Positions 34,935 to 43,013 of a stretch of DNA of 57,060 nt are shown here, in pieces. Below the pieces are notes generated by a model. It was not told the DNA's origin, searched no databases, and saw nothing but the letters and a program-made list of their open reading frames with translations. A program made the position numbers and the translations under genes. The stretch lies in NCBI GenBank assembly GCA_947166705.1, contig CAMVFE010000011.1:1-57060 (forward strand), in the 5' to 3' direction. This DNA comes from an uncultured Clostridia bacterium. GTDB lineage: Bacteria > Bacillota > Clostridia > Christensenellales > Aristaeellaceae. The first letter of the stretch is position 1; every line of letters starts with the position of its first letter.

Positions 34935-37268
34935 TCAGAGGTCCTCCAGCCGCATCATCTGCACCTTTTTGTCAAGGTAGCTCAGCAGATCTCCGGCGGA
35001 AACGGTTCCCTGCGCGAAGCCCGTCTGCATGTTCCAGAATTCCTCCCCGCTGTCCCCGTTCTGCAGGGTGCCGAAGAGGTTCCAGGTGATCGGGCGCAGG
35101 TACTTTGCCCTGGCCTGATAGCGCGCAATCGTCTCCGCGCTGATCATCCAGCTGTATTCGTCAAAATCCTCCAGCGTCTTTTCGTAGTCGCCGACAACCT
35201 TCTCCCAGGAAATCCGCTCGTCCTCGTCGGCGGCGTTCTCCAGGCTCTTCCTGGCTGTATTCAGCCATTTTTCCAGCTCCCGCTTCTCCTGCTCGTGGCC
35301 GGGGTTGCGAACGGGCTCGCTCCGGTCCTGCAGAAGGGTATAGGCGTTCTCCGTGTCCAGGCACTCCATCAGGCTTTCCAGGAAAAGCATGGCCTCCTGA
35401 GGATGCGCGGACCAGGGATTCACGAAGGCGACGCTCATGCTGACCGGCAGGATCGGCTCCTCCCCTTCCTGAAGGGCAGTCAGCAGCGGAACGCTATCCT
35501 CCCAGACGGCCAGGCCGCACTCCGTATTGATGGTCAGCAGGCTTTCCTGCCCGCCTCCCATCTCCTCGTATCTGCCCTGCTGGTCAGCCTCCTCAATCTC
35601 CTCGTCCGTCAGAATCCCGAGCCGGTCGAAATTCACATGCTGAAGCCGGTCCAGCAGCCCGCGAAGCTCCTCCGAGTTCAGGGCCGCCTCTCCCCGGGCC
35701 AGGATGTACTGGTTCAGGATCTGCCGCAGGATCTCCGTCTGGAAAGAATCCCGGTAGGTGTACAGCGAAAAGGCGCGGATTCCCTTCCCCTCCAGCAGCT
35801 CCGGCAGGGTTTCCAGGAAATCGAAGAACTGGTTCCAGGTCTTCGGCAGGTCCTTTTCCTCCAGGCCCAGCTTTTCAAGGACATCTGGATTGTATCCGAT
35901 CCAGGTGCCTCTCGCCGTCAGCGGCACGGCCATCAGCCGGCCGTCCGGGCTCAGCGATTCCCGGAAGGCGGGATAAACCCGCTCCATCGTTTCCGCAAGC
36001 TTCGCGTTTCCGCTCAGGTCCGCCGTATAGCCCCTTCCCAGCACCGCGCTGAAGGCGCCGGAATCCCGGCCGATCAGGTACACATCCACGCTCGCGTCCT
36101 GGTTCATCATGCCCTGAAGCAGCGTGTTCTCGTCGCCGTAATCCTCCCGGATCAGCGAAATTCCGCCCTGCTCGTTCTGGAATCTGTTGCAGGCCTTATC
36201 CAGCCCGCTTCCCCATTCGAAGGGGCGGATGCGCAGGGAAATCTCGCTGCGGAGCGCGGGATCCGTATTCCGCAGGTAGATATGGCTGTAATCCCAGACC
36301 AGAAGGCGTCCGTCCGCGGTCAGGCGCGCAAATTCCCGCCCGGAGATCAGGCATTCATTCACGGCCTGAGCCCGGGAAAGATCCCTTTCGGGAACGGCGA
36401 ACACTTCCCCGTTCCGTACAAAATAGGCGGTGTCCGTCTCCGCCTGCCAGGCAAAGGAGCCCACGGTGCCCGCCTCGCCCGTTCCGATCCGGATCAGCGG
36501 CTCCAGGCTTTCCGTCGCGGGATCGTAAAAGCTGTAAACCTGCGCGGGATCTTCGCCCCATTCATACTGGCAAACCATCAGCCGGCCGTCCTGCGCCGGC
36601 ATGAAATCGTTCATCTCCGGAATCATCCGCTCTGTCATTCCGCCCGCGGCCAGGTCAAAAATGCCCAGCATCTGATTCCCGTTTTCATCATAGGAGCCGA
36701 TGTACAGCGTATTCCCCTGCGCGGCGCATGTGCTGATATACCGGGAGGTTTCCCGGCTGCCCTCGGTTTCCGTCATGCCGCTCCAGTCCAGGCGGAAAGC
36801 GTCCTCCTGTTCCAGCTCCGCCTTCCCGTCCGCCAGGATCAGCCGGCGGATATGCCCGCCGTCCATCCGGCTGCGCTCTCCCGCGGATCCGATGCGGTTC
36901 ACCAGCGCGTAGATCTCTCCGTCCTTCTCGAACCAGGCCTGAACGCTTTCCGTCCAGCGCAGCCCGTCCTCGTCCGGCGCGGCCGGTTCCTCTCCCTCGG
37001 CGGTCAGCCCGCTCATCCGGTCCATCATCTCCTGGAGGTCATAGGTCTCCGTTTCCCCCGTTTTCAGGCTGATGGCCTTCAGCTCCTGGCCTGATCCGAA
37101 CAGAAACGCATAAACCGTCTCGTCCGTCGCAAGCACCGTCTGGATGGAGTTGAAATATCCCAGGTCGTCCTCCATCATTAGCAGTGTCCGGTCTCCTTCT
37201 CCCGCCGTCGCCGCTCCGCACATCAGCAGCATCGCTGCCGCCAGAATAACCGATAAGATTTTTTTCAT
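34935..37268 (-). CDS. Beta-propeller fused to an ABC solute-binding protein
   Basis: A 777-residue exported protein. Signal peptide MKKILSVILAAAMLLMCGAATA. Residues about 25-345 hold repeated propeller-like strands (VYAFLFGSGQELKAISLKTG, LYIGSYDENGNQMLGIFDLA, QVYSFYDPATESLEPLI, AYFVRNGEVFAVP). Residues about 350-777 form a type SBP_bac_1/8 binding protein (DVYLIGRDSGAFSAVLGRGYTADLS, MAVPLTARGTWIGYNPDVLEKLGL, TWNQFFDFLETLP, VSMSVAFVNPWSAHP). The ATG at 37268 follows AAGGA by about eight bases; the longer frame has no signal. Fusion of a propeller to such a binding protein is unusual. It precedes the MalF/MalG permeases; ligand unknown. Confidence 0.78.
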   Translation of the reverse strand: MKKILSVILAAAMLLMCGAATAGEGDRTLLMMEDDLGYFNSIQTVLATDETVYAFLFGSGQELKAISLKTGETETYDLQEMMDRMSGLTAEGEEPAAPDEDGLRWTESVQAWFEKDGEIYALVNRIGSAGERSRMDGGHIRRLILADGKAELEQEDAFRLDWSGMTETEGSRETSRYISTCAAQGNTLYIGSYDENGNQMLGIFDLAAGGMTERMIPEMNDFMPAQDGRLMVCQYEWGEDPAQVYSFYDPATESLEPLIRIGTGEAGTVGSFAWQAETDTAYFVRNGEVFAVPERDLSRAQAVNECLISGREFARLTADGRLLVWDYSHIYLRNTDPALRSEISLRIRPFEWGSGLDKACNRFQNEQGGISLIREDYGDENTLLQGMMNQDASVDVYLIGRDSGAFSAVLGRGYTADLSGNAKLAETMERVYPAFRESLSPDGRLMAVPLTARGTWIGYNPDVLEKLGLEEKDLPKTWNQFFDFLETLPELLEGKGIRAFSLYTYRDSFQTEILRQILNQYILARGEAALNSEELRGLLDRLQHVNFDRLGILTDEEIEEADQQGRYEEMGGGQESLLTINTECGLAVWEDSVPLLTALQEGEEPILPVSMSVAFVNPWSAHPQEAMLFLESLMECLDTENAYTLLQDRSEPVRNPGHEQEKRELEKWLNTARKSLENAADEDERISWEKVVGDYEKTLEDFDEYSWMISAETIARYQARAKYLRPITWNLFGTLQNGDSGEEFWNMQTGFAQGTVSAGDLLSYLDKKVQMMRLEDL

Positions 37269-37299
37269 CTTCTTTTCCTTTCCCTGTCCCGGATTCTTC

Positions 37300-38415
37300 T
37301 CAGCTTCCCTGCCGGGTTTCCTTTTCATCCGCGGGCGCGGTCGTGACGCCCACGGTGACCAGTACGGTCATGCCGGCCCGGACCCTTTCATCCGCGTCGA
37401 TGGAAGCCCGGACCCGGTAGGTCTTTCTGTCGGTTTCCGATTTCTGTTCCGTGTTCCGGTAGGCGATGGACAGGATCTCCCCGGAATAGGTTTTTCCGGT
37501 CTCCGTCTCCCAGTACAGCTCCATGCTGACCTTCATGCCCTCCCGGAGGTAGAACAGATCCGCCTCCGGCGCCTCGAACTCGACGGTCATGCTGTCGGAG
37601 GACGTCACCGTCATCAGCGTGTCCCCCTTGGCGGCAGTTTCCCCGTTCTTCTTCTCGACGCTCGCCGCGAAGCCGTTCACGGGGGAAACGATCCTTTTGT
37701 CCGGCGCGTACAGCCCGTCCAGCACGCCTTCCACCGTTTCAAACAGCATTTCGCCGCGCTCCACAAAATCCCCGTTCTTTACATGTATTTTCAGGACGCT
37801 CCCCGTGCCTTTGACCGCCACGGGCTTGGCCCGGTCCACGGTTCCGCGCCCGATGCAGCTGTCCTTGGCGTAATCCTCCGCACGGAAGGCGTCCACCTTT
37901 TCCTCCATGTAAAAGTCCCCGCCGGTCACCTCGATCTCATAGCCCTTTTCCGTCAGCGCGGAAACGCGGCCTGTGCCCCGGTGGGTTCCGTCCGTCACGC
38001 ATTTCAGGTAGACCTGCTCGCCCAGGTGGATGTAGCGGTTTTCGCTGGCATTGAACGCCTTGTCCGTCGTGGCGGTAATTTTATAGCGGTTCACCGGTTC
38101 GATATACAGGCTGGCCCCATAGCGCTCCGTAATGTCCTCCGCCTTGTCGCCCTCCGCGATATAGAGCCCGGCCACCGTTCCCTCCACGGGGGCGTAATTC
38201 GGCGCCGTCTCGATCTCGGCCAGCGTCTCGCCTTCCAGCACCTGCTCGCCCGGCTGCTTCTGAAGCTTCCGGATCCGGCCGCCGAAGGGGAAGGTCACCG
38301 CCGTCGTTTCCCCGGCGGTCACGGTTCCTTCATAGTACAGGTCCGCCAGGGCAGAGCCCAGGCCGCAGAGAATCATCACAGCGGCCAGGATTCCCGCTGT
38401 CGTCCGCTTCTTCAT
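37300..38415 (-). CDS. HlyD-like adaptor protein (second copy)
   Basis: A 371-residue exported adaptor starting MKKRTTAGILAAVMILCGLGSALA (signal peptide or anchor). Lipoyl-like segments appear twice (FPFGGRIRKLQKQPGEQVLEGETLAEIE near 43-70 and GSVLKIHVKNGDFVERGEMLFETVEG near 205-230). A beta-barrel region (VEFEAPEADLFYLREGMKVSMELYWET) and a C-terminal segment follow. There is no long alpha-hairpin, unlike the copy at 31821, so the two are not simple duplicates. The ATG overlaps the stop of the LRR gene (ATGA). It probably forms part of the same envelope complex. Confidence 0.75.
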   Translation of the reverse strand: MKKRTTAGILAAVMILCGLGSALADLYYEGTVTAGETTAVTFPFGGRIRKLQKQPGEQVLEGETLAEIETAPNYAPVEGTVAGLYIAEGDKAEDITERYGASLYIEPVNRYKITATTDKAFNASENRYIHLGEQVYLKCVTDGTHRGTGRVSALTEKGYEIEVTGGDFYMEEKVDAFRAEDYAKDSCIGRGTVDRAKPVAVKGTGSVLKIHVKNGDFVERGEMLFETVEGVLDGLYAPDKRIVSPVNGFAASVEKKNGETAAKGDTLMTVTSSDSMTVEFEAPEADLFYLREGMKVSMELYWETETGKTYSGEILSIAYRNTEQKSETDRKTYRVRASIDADERVRAGMTVLVTVGVTTAPADEKETRQGS

Positions 38416-39806
38416 CTCGCGCTCTCCTCCTTCCGTGCCGCAGGCGCCGTGTCCGTTTCCCGGCGGATGCCGGTCAGATAGAAGGGCGCCCGGGGATCCT
38501 CCTTCAGTTCGTATGTCCGTCCCTCAACCGTCACCTGACATTCCGGCGGGTTTTCCGTTCCGTCCATGATCAGGGTGTAGTCAAATTTCCTGCCCGGGGT
38601 TCCCCGGCTTTTCAGCTCGTCGTAGGCCCAGCCGGCCAGGAATCCTTCCGTAGGCACGGTAAAGTCCTGTCCGCCCTGCCTGAACCGGAGAAAACCGATC
38701 CCGCTCCGGTTCAGCTTCCGAAGCACGGCGCCGTTCACATGCCACAGGGCGGCTCCGCCCCCGGGGTCCTTTTCGGCTTCCAGGATCAGGATATCTGCCT
38801 CGTCCTCCCGGAGCCCGCTCCCGGCCAGGCCGAGGCGGAACCTGCGCTCCGCGCCCTCCGCGTCCGACAGGCTCAGCTCAAGCTCCTCGCCGCCGAGGGT
38901 CAGCACATGCATGGATTCTTCCGGAATCTCCCCCGGTTTCGGGATATAGACCTGGTCATACCCGTGGAGCACCTTGATCCTGCTCTTTCCGTGGCTTTTT
39001 CGCTTTCCGCCTCCCGGGGCCGCGGGTGCCGCCTCCGGGATATCCCATTCCGGTTCCGGCTCCGGCTCCGGCGTCGCGGTCGGGGAAGGCTTGTGCGTTT
39101 TCGTCGGCTTCGGCGTCTCCTTTTCCGAAGGCTTCTTCGTTCCGGCCGCGCCCTCGAAAGCGTCGCCCGCGATCTCCGGCACGCCTTCCGCAAAGCTGCG
39201 GTCGATCCGGCCGCACCGGCGGAAGGCGCCGTTTCCGATCCGGCGGAGCCGGGTCCCGGAGGAAAGGACAACCTCCTTCAGGGCGGAGCATTCCGCGAAT
39301 GCCTCGTCCTGTATTTCCTCCGCGGAATCCGGCAGGATCACCTTCTCCAGCTTCCCGTCCCCCTGAAAAACGCCCGGCGCGATCACCCGGACGCCTTCCG
39401 GAATCCGGATTTCCTTCTGCCGGTTCATGCCCCGGTACGCCGTCAGGACGCCGTCCCTGATCTCAAAAAGCTCCTCCGCGGGAGGGGGCGTCGTCTGCTC
39501 CGCGGGCGGCGGAGTCGTTGTCTCCGGAGGCGGTGTGGTCTCCGCGGGCGGCGTCGTTTCCGCGGGCGGCGGGGTCGTTGTCTCCGGAGGCGGCGTGGTC
39601 TCCGCGGGCGGCGGAGTCGTCGTTTCCGGAGGCGGCGTCGTCTCCTCGGGCGGCGGAGTCGTCGTTTCCGGAGGCGGCGTCGTCTCCTCCGAAGCGGGCG
39701 TCGTTTCAGCCGGCGGATCATTTTCATCCGCCAGGGCCGCCGGGACCGTCCACGCAATGCCCGCCGCCAGCAGCAGGCAGCAGGCTTTTCTGAAATGGAT
39801 CCTCAT
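38412..39806 (-). CDS. Exported LRR_5 protein with Pro/Thr/Glu repeats
   Basis: A 464-residue protein. The signal peptide is RIHFRKACCLLLAAGIAWTVPAALA. Residues 31-110 are a low-complexity array of TTPPPET/TTPPPAE units, probably an extended wall-spanning stalk. Residues about 113-215 contain BspA-type LRR_5 repeats (IRIPEGVRVIAPGVFQG, LEKVILPDSAEEIQDEAFAEC, LRRIGNGAFRRCG). A second Pro/Lys/Thr linker follows (about 218-250), then a beta-rich C-terminal domain with no family I recognise. The ATG at 39806 is the first in frame with a signal peptide. First gene of the seven-gene operon under the promoter at 39885. Confidence 0.78.
   Translation of the reverse strand: MRIHFRKACCLLLAAGIAWTVPAALADENDPPAETTPASEETTPPPETTTPPPEETTPPPETTTPPPAETTPPPETTTPPPAETTPPAETTPPPETTTPPPAEQTTPPPAEELFEIRDGVLTAYRGMNRQKEIRIPEGVRVIAPGVFQGDGKLEKVILPDSAEEIQDEAFAECSALKEVVLSSGTRLRRIGNGAFRRCGRIDRSFAEGVPEIAGDAFEGAAGTKKPSEKETPKPTKTHKPSPTATPEPEPEPEWDIPEAAPAAPGGGKRKSHGKSRIKVLHGYDQVYIPKPGEIPEESMHVLTLGGEELELSLSDAEGAERRFRLGLAGSGLREDEADILILEAEKDPGGGAALWHVNGAVLRKLNRSGIGFLRFRQGGQDFTVPTEGFLAGWAYDELKSRGTPGRKFDYTLIMDGTENPPECQVTVEGRTYELKEDPRAPFYLTGIRRETDTAPAARKEESAR
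39477..39716 (-). repeat. Coding repeat, Pro/Thr/Glu units
   Basis: Imperfect tandem units of about 21-42 bases that encode ETTPPPE/ETTTPPPA within the LRR protein. Units differ by small changes, so slippage expansion and contraction are likely. Confidence 0.85.
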
Positions 39807-39840
39807 AGGTTCCTTGTTCGTTCCTTTCCGCTTTCGAAAA

Positions 39841-39881
39841 AAATACCAAAAACGGCACGAACCAGTCTCCTGATTCGTGCC
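39841..39881 (-). terminator. Terminator-like hairpin within the operon leader
   Basis: On the minus strand a 12-bp stem (39881-39870 with 39865-39854, one G-T pair) closed by a GAGA tetraloop is followed by GTTTTTGG and then TATTTTTTT. It lies 146 bases after the stop of the second PRPP synthetase gene and could end that transcript. It also starts at about +1 of the promoter at 39885. Confidence 0.78.
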
Positions 39882-39884
39882 CTG

Positions 39885-39913
39885 ATTATACCTTTTTCCC
39901 CGCATCCTGTCCA
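39885..39913 (-). promoter_or_regulatory. Promoter of the seven-gene operon
   Basis: Minus strand: TGGACA (39908-39913), 17-base spacer, perfect TATAAT (39885-39890). The predicted start (about 39878) falls in the 5' arm of the hairpin at 39854-39881. The LRR gene starts about 72 bases later. Confidence 0.8.
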
Positions 39914-40026
39914 TGATTTGCGGGTTTTGTTACAAATGGCGGCCTGCCGTCCCTCCCCGGCGCGGGGGACGCGGGAGGCGCGTCTCCCCCGTCCCGTCTT
40001 TCCGTGGGTGCGGGAAGCGCCGCGCC

Positions 40027-41121
40027 TCAGCCGCCCTGCCTGTACAGCTCCAGCATTTCCCGGATTCTTCCGGCGGGCCTGATCAGCTCCTGAATGGTCT
40101 CGCCCCGGTTGATGGTGTCGATCAGCGCCGCGATGTACCGGTCCATATTGACCGAAAAGTACCATGGCCGTTCCTTCAGCTCCGGGCTCTGGTAGATCAG
40201 GTTCGTCGTGAAAATCCGGTCGAATCCGCCGTTTTCGTAGGCCCTGTCGAATTTTTCCAGCCCGCTGGTAAACAGGCCGAACGTGGAGAAGATGAAGACC
40301 CGCTTCGCGCCCATCTCCTTCAGCTGGCGGGCGGTGTCCAGCATGCTTCCGCCCGAGGCGATCATATCGTCCACCACGATCACGTCCATGCCCGCCACGG
40401 AAGAGCCGCAGAAATCATGGGCGATCACCGGGTTCGAGCCGTTCACGATGCGGGTATAATCCCGTCTTTTATAGAACATGCCGATGTTTACGCCGAAAAG
40501 GGTCGCCAGGAAAACCACCCTTTCCGTGGCGCCCTCGTCCGGGGCAATGAACATCATGTGCGCGCTGTCCGTCGTCAGGTTCTCGTATTCCGTCAGCAGC
40601 GCCTGGGTGAACTGAAGCGCCGGAGAAACATTCTCCAGGCCCATCAGCGGCACGACATTCTGCATTCGGGGATCATGGGCGTCAAAGGTCAGGATGCTGT
40701 GAACCCCCATCATTTCCAGCTCCCGGAGCATCACGGCGCAGTCCAGGGACTCCCGCATGGTTTTCCGGTGCTGGCGGCCTTCGTACAGGAAGGGCATGAT
40801 CACGGTAATCCGGTCCGCATTTCCGTTGCAGGCGGCGATAACGCGCTTCAGATCCTGATAGTGGTCGTCCGGGGACATCCGGTTGAGCCCGTCCCCCATC
40901 CGGTAGGTCAGGGACGTATTGCAGACGTCCAGAAGGATGTACACATCGCGGTCGCGTACGGATTCGTGGATCACGCATTTTCCCTCGCCGCTTGAGAAGC
41001 GCGGGCATTCGACGGGCGTCAGGAAATTTTCCCCTCCCCGCCATTCGGACAGAATCCTGTTCACCCTGTCGCCGATATGGGCCGCTGATTCCAGCGCGAT
41101 CAGGCTCAGCTTGCCGGGCAT
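40027..41121 (-). CDS. prs: Second divergent ribose-phosphate pyrophosphokinase
   Basis: A 364-residue paralogue of the protein at 14815. They share CPRF-x-x-GEGK, SPDDHY/SPDDHF, VIMPFLYEGRQHRKTMRESLDCAVML, FDAHDPRMQN and MFYKRRDYTRIVNG. APDEGATER stands in place of SPDVGG, and the PRPP loop reads VVDDMIASGGSMLDTA, nearer to the canonical DDMIDTGG than in the first copy. It lacks the first copy's N- and C-terminal extensions. GGAGG lies nine bases before the ATG. It follows the NAGPA lipoprotein gene by 103 bases of purine-rich DNA. Two divergent copies and no standard Prs in the window suggest a clade-specific PRPP enzyme pair. Confidence 0.85.
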   Translation of the reverse strand: MPGKLSLIALESAAHIGDRVNRILSEWRGGENFLTPVECPRFSSGEGKCVIHESVRDRDVYILLDVCNTSLTYRMGDGLNRMSPDDHYQDLKRVIAACNGNADRITVIMPFLYEGRQHRKTMRESLDCAVMLRELEMMGVHSILTFDAHDPRMQNVVPLMGLENVSPALQFTQALLTEYENLTTDSAHMMFIAPDEGATERVVFLATLFGVNIGMFYKRRDYTRIVNGSNPVIAHDFCGSSVAGMDVIVVDDMIASGGSMLDTARQLKEMGAKRVFIFSTFGLFTSGLEKFDRAYENGGFDRIFTTNLIYQSPELKERPWYFSVNMDRYIAALIDTINRGETIQELIRPAGRIREMLELYRQGG

Positions 41122-41223
41122 CTGTTTTCGCCTCCGTTCTTTTTTCCTTTCTTTTCTTCTGCTCCTTTTTTTCCGTTCTTTCCGTTCCTTTTTTGCCGCT
41201 CTGATCTTTCTTTTCCGGCCTTT
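41122..41223. other. Purine-rich spacer between the NAGPA and prs genes
   Basis: About 100 bases that are almost all A and G on the minus (transcribed) strand, in runs such as AAGAAAAGAAAGG. I see no hairpin or promoter in it. It ends in the GGAGG of the PRPP synthetase gene. Confidence 0.6.
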
Positions 41224-42108
41224 TTACTCCGGAATCTTCCCGAAGCAGATCATGCTTCCCTGGGAGCGCAGCCCGTCGCCGCCCGTTTCCAGCATTTTCC
41301 CGTTGAACATCATGGTGACGGTCTGTCCCCCGTCCAGGTTCAGCGCTTCCGTGCATCCCCGGTCCTTCATCAGCTGCGCCAGCCAGTCCAGATGCACCCC
41401 GGCGTAGCTTTGCTTCGGCCGGCCGCGGACCACCACCGCCACATAATGCCAGGGCTCCACCATCCCGATGGCCGCGCGGGGCTCGTTGTAGGGATAATAC
41501 TTGGGATTCAGAACCTCCGGATTGATCTCTCCCCCGGAGAGGAGCCACGGGCCGAAGGAGAACACCTGCACCGCGCCCATGGAAAGGTATTCCTCCGCGG
41601 TGTGCGCGTCGCAGACAAAGGTCTGCATACGGCCGTCCGGAAACAGCGCCAGGGTGTCCAGGTTCGGCCAGGGGCGCTTTTTGGCGCTGTTCCGGGTCTT
41701 CTCCGCCATGATCTCCCCGTCCCGGATCACCACGCCCTGAAACTTATAGCGCTGCAGCCGGATGCCGTACATATCGTCGCTCATGGCAAACAGCGGGGCC
41801 GCCTTCTCCTGCAGCAGCTCCGGGCTGACCAGTTTGTATCCGGCGGGGCGCTTCTTCGTGGGATCCGTCATCACCGGGTACAGCGGGGATTCCGGGGAAG
41901 CCTGAATGTCCGCCACGCAGTATTCCCGGGTTTTTTTCGTTTTTCCGGACTTCACGCTCTCCGTGATTCTTTCGATCGTGATCGTCAGGCTCCCGGAGCG
42001 GTATTCCCATTTCCCGTTCTCCGGATCCTCGATCAGCGCAGGCTCCTCCGCCGCGCAGGCGGTGAGCAGCGCCGCGGCAGCCAGCAGCGCGGCCATCCAG
42101 CGTTTCAT
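41224..42108 (-). CDS. Phosphodiester glycosidase (NAGPA) domain lipoprotein
   Basis: A 294-residue exported protein with a lipobox-like LLTACAAE (Cys about 18). The C-terminal half is the NAGPA-type domain: ALFPDGRMQTFVCDAHTAEEYLSMGAVQVFSFGPWLLSGGE, RAAIGMVEPWHYVAVVVRGR, DWLAQLMKDRGCTEALNLDGGQTVTMMFNG. In characterised relatives the domain cleaves sugar phosphodiesters, including wall polymer or exopolysaccharide modifications; the substrate here is unknown. AGGAGG is about 10 bases before the ATG. It lies between the SDR (87 bases upstream) and the second PRPP synthetase, all leftward. Confidence 0.85.
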   Translation of the reverse strand: MKRWMAALLAAAALLTACAAEEPALIEDPENGKWEYRSGSLTITIERITESVKSGKTKKTREYCVADIQASPESPLYPVMTDPTKKRPAGYKLVSPELLQEKAAPLFAMSDDMYGIRLQRYKFQGVVIRDGEIMAEKTRNSAKKRPWPNLDTLALFPDGRMQTFVCDAHTAEEYLSMGAVQVFSFGPWLLSGGEINPEVLNPKYYPYNEPRAAIGMVEPWHYVAVVVRGRPKQSYAGVHLDWLAQLMKDRGCTEALNLDGGQTVTMMFNGKMLETGGDGLRSQGSMICFGKIPE

Positions 42109-42194
42109 TCTTTCCCGGCCTCCTGTCCTCCGCGCCGAAGCCCCGCTCCGGCGCCCTCGTTTTGTCTTTCCGCCCTTCCGGGCGGATTCCGCGC

Positions 42195-43013
42195 TTATTT
42201 CCGGATGTAATAGCTTCGCAGAATGAGCTCGTTCCAGCGCGCCGGCAGAAATTTATGCAGATACACCGCCAGATGCTGGTCCGGGCTGGCGATGCGTTTC
42301 CGGAAGGGCATCCGTTTCCGCCCGAGCGCCCGCGCCACCTTCCGCCCCAGCCGGTCCGGATCGCTGCCGTGGGTCTCATCGTGATGAATCCGCGCGGTCG
42401 CGCTCTCAAAGGCCGCGGCGTAAGGGGAGCCGGCGCCGGACCGCGCCGCGTGGGGGCGGTATTTATCGCTTCCGCTGCGGTGGTCCCCGGGCTCCACCAG
42501 CATCACCTGGATTCCGAAGGGGCGGACCTCCATCTGCAGGCCCTCCGCGTATCCTTCAATGGCATGCTTGCTGGCGGTATAGGCGTTCTGAAAGGGAATG
42601 CCCATCAGCCCGTTGATGGAGGAATACATCACGATCCGGCCCTCCTTCTGGGCACGCATGATGGGCAGCGCCTGGCGGTTCACCCGCACCATGCCCAGAA
42701 AATTGGTCTCCATGACCCGGCTGTACTCCTCCTGGGATGTTTCCTCGCAGGAACCCAGCACCAGCATGCCCGCGCACTGCACCACCGCGGAGACCCAGGG
42801 CGAGATTTCCAGCGCCCGGTCGCAGAAGGCGCGGACACTCTCCTCCCGGGTCACGTCCAGCGGCAGCAGGTGCATCCCGTCCTTCTCCTCCGGCACCGAA
42901 AAGCTCCGCGCGCCGGCGATCACCGTCCATCCCGCGTCCCGCAGCGCCATGGCCGTATGCAGTCCCAGCCCGCTTGAGGCCCCGGTGACCCAGACCGTTT
43001 TCGGATGTGTCAT
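42195..43013 (-). CDS. Short-chain dehydrogenase/reductase
   Basis: A 272-residue NAD(P)-binding SDR. The nucleotide motif TGASSGLGLH lies at residues 9-18, NNAG is replaced by CAGM, and the catalytic set is Ser in MYSSINGLMG and Tyr-x-x-x-Lys in AYTASKHAIEG (about 152-162). The C-terminal 80 residues are basic and ill-defined. The ATG at 43013 overlaps the stop of the nuclease fusion gene (ATGA) and has GGAGG seven bases upstream; an earlier ATG would lie inside that gene. Substrate unknown. The coupling to a nuclease gene has no obvious metabolic sense. Confidence 0.9.
   Translation of the reverse strand: MTHPKTVWVTGASSGLGLHTAMALRDAGWTVIAGARSFSVPEEKDGMHLLPLDVTREESVRAFCDRALEISPWVSAVVQCAGMLVLGSCEETSQEEYSRVMETNFLGMVRVNRQALPIMRAQKEGRIVMYSSINGLMGIPFQNAYTASKHAIEGYAEGLQMEVRPFGIQVMLVEPGDHRSGSDKYRPHAARSGAGSPYAAAFESATARIHHDETHGSDPDRLGRKVARALGRKRMPFRKRIASPDQHLAVYLHKFLPARWNELILRSYYIRK

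Noticed and set aside
39477-39716. Regular repeats suggestive of a CRISPR array
   Set aside because: Units are imperfect, have no spacers, and encode Pro/Thr/Glu repeats in frame within an exported protein.
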